64,000 nucleotides of DNA from Dillenia suffruticosa. Taxonomy: Eukaryota > Streptophyta > Magnoliopsida > Dilleniales > Dilleniaceae. Of the stretch, positions 57,201 to 64,000 are shown one piece after another. The notes below the pieces were generated by a model. The model was not told where the DNA came from and searched no databases. It saw only the letters and a program-made list of their open reading frames with translations. Both the position numbers and the translations under genes were made by a program. Positions within the stretch are counted from its first letter, which is position 1. The number at the start of each line of letters is the position of its first letter. The DNA lies in the NCBI GenBank assembly GCA_033439265.1, contig JAVTVX010000017.1, forward strand, positions 10,934,001 through 10,998,000, in the 5' to 3' direction.

Positions 57201-59053
57201 GATGGGATTATAAATGATGAAAAAGGAGAAAGTAATTATGCTGCACTGTTGCTATGTGGGGGTGTGCTCAGATGGGGATTTTGAGGGGGTATTAGTTAAA
57301 GTGTAAAGTTCAAAAATCACAGTTCTAGGATTAATTAGTTGGGAAATGGGGGAACTCTATAATGTGTATTTGGAGTTCTTAGCAAAATTCTGTGATGTTC
57401 AAAATCCTCTCTGTCAGTATTTATATCTTGTTCGTATCATGGCTATTTGGACATCATAGTTTCAGCAACCACAAATCAACAGTCACCTTCATCGACCACC
57501 CTCAGTGCCACTATGATGAACTGCTTCTACCCACCCCTAAGGTCCACATAAATAAACCATCTGCAGATCCATCTACTTCACTAAGATTTGTATACAATTT
57601 ATGAATATTATATTGAATGCATTATTGACAAATCATGTCCTAGATACTACACATATCCAAACAAAGTATTTCAAAATAAATTATAAATTCTTTTAATTTT
57701 GAACTCCTTTTACTTGAAACTGCATTGAATTTTATAACCTATCCATCCAAACATATTATATTTTCTACTTATATTGGGCTTGGTCTACAACCTAATCTGC
57801 AAACAAGCATCTTGAGATGTTTTATATGCTTGAGCCTGGTTTCACGTGCTCGTTCTAAACTCAATTGCTTGTCTATATAGTTGTTTATAAATTCAATAGT
57901 GTATACCTATTGGAGGAGCAGCAAGGGCGAATGTTTTGGTGGATTTTCTAAGTTGCCCTTGAGACATTAACTAAATGCAGAATGTTCTTGAATTTTTAAA
58001 TGTATGCATTTATTATATGTGTCTACATATAGACATGGTTCATGCATGCATGCATAGATTTGACATAAATCAGTGGTACTTGGATCTCTTTATCCCCTAG
58101 TGATCCATGATTCAGATTTTGCAATCCAAAATGTCTTTCCTTATGAGGTAGATCACTACAAATGTTCTAGTTGAAGCAATTGAGGAATTATAATTTGCCA
58201 AAATGAATACTATTTTGATTGTATAGCAATTTTGATTTTCTTTATTTGTTTTAGTGTTAGTTGACTGTAAATAAATCCATACACAAAAATGTGTGAAGGA
58301 CTTCAATGGATGCATATTGTCACCTTATGAGTCCACATGTCTAATTGAGCTAGCCCCCACGTCTTTTTGGTAAAGTAACATGCCACATTCATGAGTCTGT
58401 CCCCAAACCACTATGAACCCCAATCTTGGAAACATGTTATAGATAAGTACATGTGAATCTGCATTTACACAATTGCATTTGTGTAGATCCACACATGCCA
58501 TGCGTACGGGAATGATACATCAATTGTATATGTGAAAGTAGCACGTTCTTGTTTCTCTCTCTCTCTCTCTTCTTTTCATTTTTTAACATTCCCATATTGC
58601 CCAGAAAACCTTTCACTTCTTATTTCCCATTTTGCCCAGAAACATAACCATACGTCTGATATTGTTTTCTTGTATTCAAGTCTTTGGATAGGTGTCAGTG
58701 TTGCTTGACATTTCTTATCATAAAAGATAATAGTCTTATCAGCTCATGTCTGTCTCAATAAATTAGGTTGTTGAGGACGAGCCATACACATCAGATGGTT
58801 TGCACAACGTTGAATTGATTATACCTTTTATGAAAGATGCATTTGTTGAAAGTGAGTTGGCTCTCTTATCTATTTGGAGTAAGACAACTCATAGTTATGT
58901 TGCTATATTCAGAAATCACTAATTTCATTTTAATATATTGAAGCATGCAGGCAGAAGGAGCTTAGTGGTGTTCTTGTGTTTAGGGGCTCAGTATGTTCCT
59001 TTTCATATTTGAATTCAAAGGAACCAATTTCTCAAGCTTTAGTGGATATAAAG
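54204..59053 (+). CDS. ODR-4-like protein, first eight exons (3' end not seen)
   Basis: Homologue of animal ODR-4, a membrane protein that in worms helps receptors reach cilia; the plant role is not settled. Exons 54204-54284, 54356-54577, 55265-55360, 55611-55699, 55795-55923, 56620-56740, 58767-58851 and 58944-59053 join in frame to 311 residues. Key stretches are MVKAVVGEE, VGLVIGKLSSALDRGF, EWVAEHSYQ, VSRMLLGGMYVVGIYIW, RRWTCRNC, then GSVCSFSYLNSKEP. The exon 8 start is chosen because only the acceptor ending TTGAAG (58943) keeps frame and gives VETCRQKELSGV. The family normally continues for about 170-200 more residues to a C-terminal membrane anchor. I find no such exons after 59053, so either the last introns run past the window or the copy is truncated. 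The exon 8 donor (GTATTG) looks normal. Confidence 0.88.
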
Positions 59054-62000
59054 GTATTGTCTATTTTTCTCTAATTGTGCTTGCTCCTCTTTGCATGATC
59101 AATTGTGGCTTAAGTTGCTTATAAGGGAGGCTTTATTAACTGCAACTAGTTTATGACACAATGCTAGTCAAGAACAAGCATTCTTACCAATAAAGAGAAG
59201 AGCTGCAAATGGCCTAGTAAAGAGTAGACCTCACAAATTTGATACTTAATGACATTGAGTTCAATCCATTAGCATCCATCTCTATTACATTATTACTTGT
59301 ACTTTGTCCACATTATCCTGGTGGGCAAACAGGAATTCTGTAACATGAATTCGTAGTCCCTTGTGAACAGGCCTTTCTAGCAGGACAGACATGAATAACT
59401 CACTTGTTTGTCTAGCTAACAATGAAAAGGGGAAGACCTAGACCATTAGCTCCCTTTGGATATTTGAGTTATATCTCTTAGAACTTGTGTGGATATATGC
59501 ATAAACAAGATCTTCTTCAGAGCATCCGAAGTCAACAATGTGTGCCCCTCCCGAGCGATTGATGCATCATTACTCTAGGAGCATAACAACTCCAATTAGA
59601 TTTAATGAAGATAATTTTTTCCCGAAGCTGTTTAGGCCACTGTGGCAAATCTTTATTGAACGGCTATCCATCATTACATTCCTCATAAGAGATTTGATAT
59701 CTGGAAGGGGGCTCAAAAGAATCTTAAATTGGACAAAAAATAGTAGGATTCTGGTACTGAATGTCCTCTCTTCCCAATATGAGCTTGTTAAATCTTTCCC
59801 TCTCGCCACAATCTCAAATTTGATCCACCCTAATATTGAAGAATTTTGCAAATTTAAGGTACTGTTGGATATTATTCTTTACCATACGCCACCACAAGGC
59901 CTTTTAATTAGCCAAGATACCTGTCTATTGAATCCTTTCCTACAGGGCAGACTCTTGTCAAAGCCTCCTTTTCTCCTATATGAAAGTTTATCTTCTTCAA
60001 TATGCCAAATTTCAGATATTTAGATTGAAAGTTCTAGCACGAGACTTGGGTTTTCACAAAAGGATAAAATGGATAATACATTTGTGTCCCCCCAAAAAAA
60101 AAATACATGAAAGCATCTCATGCACGGATGTGCTTAAAATCACATAGTCAGAGATTGTGTAGATAAGAGGAAGTTTATTCTTTAATATTGCTTTTGCTTG
60201 TTGTCCTTTGGTTTGTTTAGAGGAGAGGATATGAGATCTTTAGGAGAAACCCCTGAAGTTTGGCATGAAAGCCTCGTATCTTTCTTACTTGAGACTGTTA
60301 GCTTTTGTTCCAATGAGTTTATGTTCTCACAAGTTTTCATTGCCTGGCTTCACTGTGCGTCATGCAATCTGTGAAGAATAGAGTGTATGTGTATCGTACT
60401 TATAATTTTTATTACCCTTATTTGCCTTTTTGACCTCTAATAATTTGTTCTTCCCATTTAATTTTTATTTCTTTTTTTTAAAATTTTTTTTTAATTGCAC
60501 TGGATTTATCCCCCGTTGTTAAATATCTATATATATATATATTTTTTTTCTCTATGTGAGCAATGCAAACATTCCCTTTGCCCTTTCATTTATACATCCA
60601 ATGCTTGCTACCACAAATTCATTTTTTCTGATGTGGGAAAAATCCCAACCCAACACGATCATACATAAAAAGGGTCTTTTTCAATTTTGAATAAAGATCT
60701 CTCTGTGTCTTCTTTGTGCTCTTCTTTTTGTCTCTTCTCTCCCTTTGCCATGATTGACACTTTTTTTTCCTTCCTATTTTTCTCTTCTCCCGTCTTCTTT
60801 GGTTGCGTTTTCTTTTCTTTTTTTTTTTTTTTTTTTTTTTTATTTCCATTACTCCTATGTTTCCGTCCTTGTGTTCCAATTGCATGTTCATTATTTCAGC
60901 AAGGAAATCCCACTTTAAAATTTGCACTTTTTCTGCCAACTGTTTTTTCAAATTTTTGTCCCGGAATTGTTTTATGCAAATAAAAAATGGTGAAAACATG
61001 CGGAGTTTATTTTTACTTTTTGAATTTTTACAAACCTTGCTGAGAAGTTTTTTGTTTCTTCAACGAAAAAGGTTTTTTATTTTTAAATCACTCTTTTCCA
61101 TGTAGGAGCAGATGTTTTACATTTTTTTGGTGCAGAATTTATTATTTTTTTCCAACACCGAATAGATTCACTTATGTTCATTTTTTATGTAATTTTATTA
61201 GGCGTATTTGTCATTTTCTTTAAAAAGAGTTGCATGCTTGTAAATTGTGGAATTTGGGTTTAAAATGGTTATAAGCAAAACAGAGGGTCTGCTTGGACAA
61301 GGGTTTCGAAAAATATTATATTATTGTTAAACTGGAAAGATATAGTAATGGAGAAGAAATAAAAGGGAAAAAGGTAAAACATTTATATAGTAATTTCTTA
61401 TTGCTTTACGAAAGCATTGTTGTGAGTTTTTCTGATTTTTCTACTTTGATGAAATTTATGGAAAAATTACATTTTGTTTTTATGACTTTAAGCCCAGATA
61501 ATATATACATATATGTAAATATATTTTTACCTATTGCAGTACAAAAAGCCAATGGATTTGCCCGTAATGGTGGGCCATTTGTTGATTATTAATGATCATA
61601 TATTTTTTTTCTTTTGATTATTGATTCCAGATTATTTTCTTGTGTTAAGCAGATAATTAATAATTTCTAAAAGAATTACTAAATGAAAAAGAAAATTTTT
61701 ACCCTTTATATTATTAATTGGTAGGGCATGAGAATCACTAAAAAACTTATAATATAAAAAAATTATTGAAAAAATTAGATAAAATATCTTACTAATTATT
61801 TAGTAATCAAATAAAAATTTGCACCCTTGATACGCTATAGTTATGCAAATTATTTAATCCTTGAGTGAGATTAAGCTTGGGAATTAATAAAAATGACTAA
61901 TTTGCGCAAATTATATAACCCGGATTATTAATGACACTCCAAATAACATGTAAAAAGTAAAATAATTTCCTACTAATATAATTTCTAAATAAAAAGTGGC

Positions 62001-64000
62001 CATCAACTCTTTGTGAGGGGCCCAGATTCTAATTTCTTGATAATAAGTTGTGTAAATAAGAAGTGGGGTCCATCAGTTTGTCGCTAGGGCCCCACATGCA
62101 TTAACTTCGTCCCATTTATGGCCCACCACACACATCACCCAGCTGCACAAAGTCAATGTGGGATAAAGCCATAGCTTTCAGAACAGTATAAGAATCCACA
62201 ACAATCCCACAGTGAAAAATAGCAACACAAAAAAAAATTATTTTTCTTATTCTATCTTTTTTGGAAAATTAAAAAAGTATAGATAAGTTACAATACTGAT
62301 AGAGAAAGAATGAACATTAAAAGAGATAAGAAATCCCCTTAAGAAGAGGAGAAAAGATAAAAATAAAAAACTAAAAAGATTAGAAGACATGATGAAGATA
62401 GCACAGTTCTCTGATCCTTTTCTATATCTCTCAAGGAACCCTTTGAAAGCTCTGGCTAGTGTTGTTGGTAATGAAGCTAGGAAGACAATTTTAACCCAAA
62501 TGAAAACAATTGGAAGATTTTGATTTTTGAAGAATTAAGGATTCCTGTCTAATCAAATGCACCAAAGGCCCATTGTGATTTGTACCAATGGATTTTTCCT
62601 GTCTAACCCTTTAAACTTGATGCACATGAAATCATCCAATCTTCGGAAGGAAACCAACAAACCAAAAAGTGCCTGATGTTGGCTGTTCTATCTTGTTTGG
62701 ATAGGCCAGCATGGAGGGAAAGAAAATGGATAGAATGCAATTTTATTTTATTTTTTAGAAGGAAAGAGAATGGAACAAATTTTTAAAATTTTCATTCAAG
62801 CTGCAAGGGTTTCATTAAATCCTAACCCATGCTTATAAAGAAATTACAAGAATTTAAGAATCTAATAAAGAAATCCATTTTAAGCTTTCTCAAAAGAGAT
62901 CCAAGCAAGATTGAAGCATCCACAAGCCAAATCTAAGCCAAATATGGAATTTTTTAATGTGAAGATGCTACTTTTAAAATTAGGTAATAGAGAGTTGTAA
63001 AGCCTCTCCAACCCTAATTTTACGAAGTATTGGATACAATCAATAGTATTATACCCCCTATTGTACTACAATTCCAGGTGGTACAATCCTTACTTATCCC
63101 CAAAATACCCTTAATTACATTCAAATCAACGAATGCACCTGCCGTTATTGTCATGACAATAAGTCTCCTTTCATTGAGAGTACAAGCCTTATTGTGACCA
63201 TGATTTAACATCGTAGTTACCATGCAAATTGGTGAGGCTGCTCTTTTGATCATCGTAACTACAATGTAACATGTGGTCCCGATACGATATATATATTTTT
63301 GTCTTGGCAACGTGATAATTACGAACTGAATACCATGTGACTATGATATCTTTTGCAGGGGACTTCACCTTTTTCTTCCTACCTAGCCTCCTTTGCCTCT
63401 TTTGCTGTTCTCCATGACTCCAATAGGGCTCCAAATCATGTAAAATCTCCACATATGACCAAAAATGCAAAAAGCATGAAACATGATGTAAAAATATTAA
63501 AATTATGGGGGGATAAGGGTTAATATCCCTAGATAAATGCATAAAATGAATGTATTTTCTAAACCTATCACTGGCTCACATTTGGTCTGCAGTACATGTA
63601 GGGAAAAAAAGGAAGCAATCACCTAATGATTTGCCCAATACCTAAGAACTGAACTTTTGTTTTTCAAAGGAGATAAAGTGCATATTTTTCAAATAATGCC
63701 ATGTTATTTTCTCTATCTAGGTCCTCTCTTCAATGTCCTGATCATTTTCCTTCACTGAGGAGTTAAATGCAGTTACAATCAAAACTCATGGCAGAATATT
63801 TCAGTGTCTTGGCATCAACTGAAATATTGGCTGTAATTGCTAATATTGGTTGACCTATAAAAACAACAAAAGTAAACCCCAACATCTGCTGATGGACAAA
63901 GCAATGGGAAACAAACCAAAACCCTGGAAGAGGAGGGGGGGGGAACAGGAGGGGGAAGTAATGGGAAAAGATGAAATGAAGAGTAATGAGTTAATTGCCA
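59054..64000. other. Probable intron and following DNA, no gene recognised
   Basis: Begins with the donor of ODR-4-like exon 8. It holds T-rich tracts (about 60470-60560 and 60790-60845), GGGGCCC-containing patches near 62030-62100, and a G run near 63935. A 161-codon plus-strand frame (59538-60023) overlaps a 93-codon minus-strand frame, and neither resembles a family I know. The missing ODR-4 exons are not visible here. Confidence 0.4.

Noticed and set aside
59538..60023. 161-codon plus-strand ORF and overlapping 93-codon minus ORF, considered as a LINE zinc-binding remnant
   Set aside because: No clear conserved motif on either strand; similarity too vague to name.
60619..60999. Lys-rich minus-strand ORF
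   Set aside because: Produced by a long T run and flanking pyrimidines.

Overview
This is nuclear DNA from a flowering plant, most likely a eudicot. The evidence is AT-rich intergenic DNA, GT-AG introns, poly-A-tailed SINEs, LTR retrotransposons primed by initiator-Met tRNA, and five genes with clear angiosperm orthologues. I cannot name the species from sequence alone.

Layout. Positions 1-17.3 kb are a transposon graveyard: a 1.5-kb non-autonomous LTR element (117-1632), a complete but decayed two-gene Mutator-like element (MULE, 3157-8786) with 300-bp terminal inverted repeats and a perfect 10-bp target duplication, a decayed Ty1-copia element (about 9421-14592), a SINE-like insertion (16059-16147) and a 5'-truncated RTE-type LINE (about 16220-17302). 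From 18.0 to 42.0 kb lies a gene cluster: a mitochondrial-type serine hydroxymethyltransferase (15 exons, +), a bifunctional histidine-biosynthesis enzyme HISN2 (5 exons, +) and, converging on it, a CBL-interacting protein kinase closest to CIPK8 (14 exons, -). From 42 to 49 kb there is intergenic DNA with tandem duplications, a second small LTR-type element and a textbook SINE nested in it. An intronless PB1-domain gene (49409-50809, -) follows. After 3.4 kb of AT-rich DNA, an ODR-4-like gene starts at 54204 (+). I can follow eight exons to 59053; the rest of that gene is not recognisable before the window ends.

The host genes look intact and are not a functional cluster: photorespiratory and one-carbon metabolism, plastid histidine synthesis, calcium-dependent signalling, a PB1 adaptor and an ODR-4 homologue simply sit side by side. 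Several of their introns hold repeats, notably SHMT intron 6, where a local duplication was later split by a solo LTR.

The most interesting item is the MULE. Besides a MuDR-type transposase on the minus strand, it carries a convergent second gene for a GRF-type zinc finger, coiled coil and C-terminal hydrophobic segment. Both genes are now broken. Exon coordinates come from reading splice sites and matching the translations to known families, not from transcripts.
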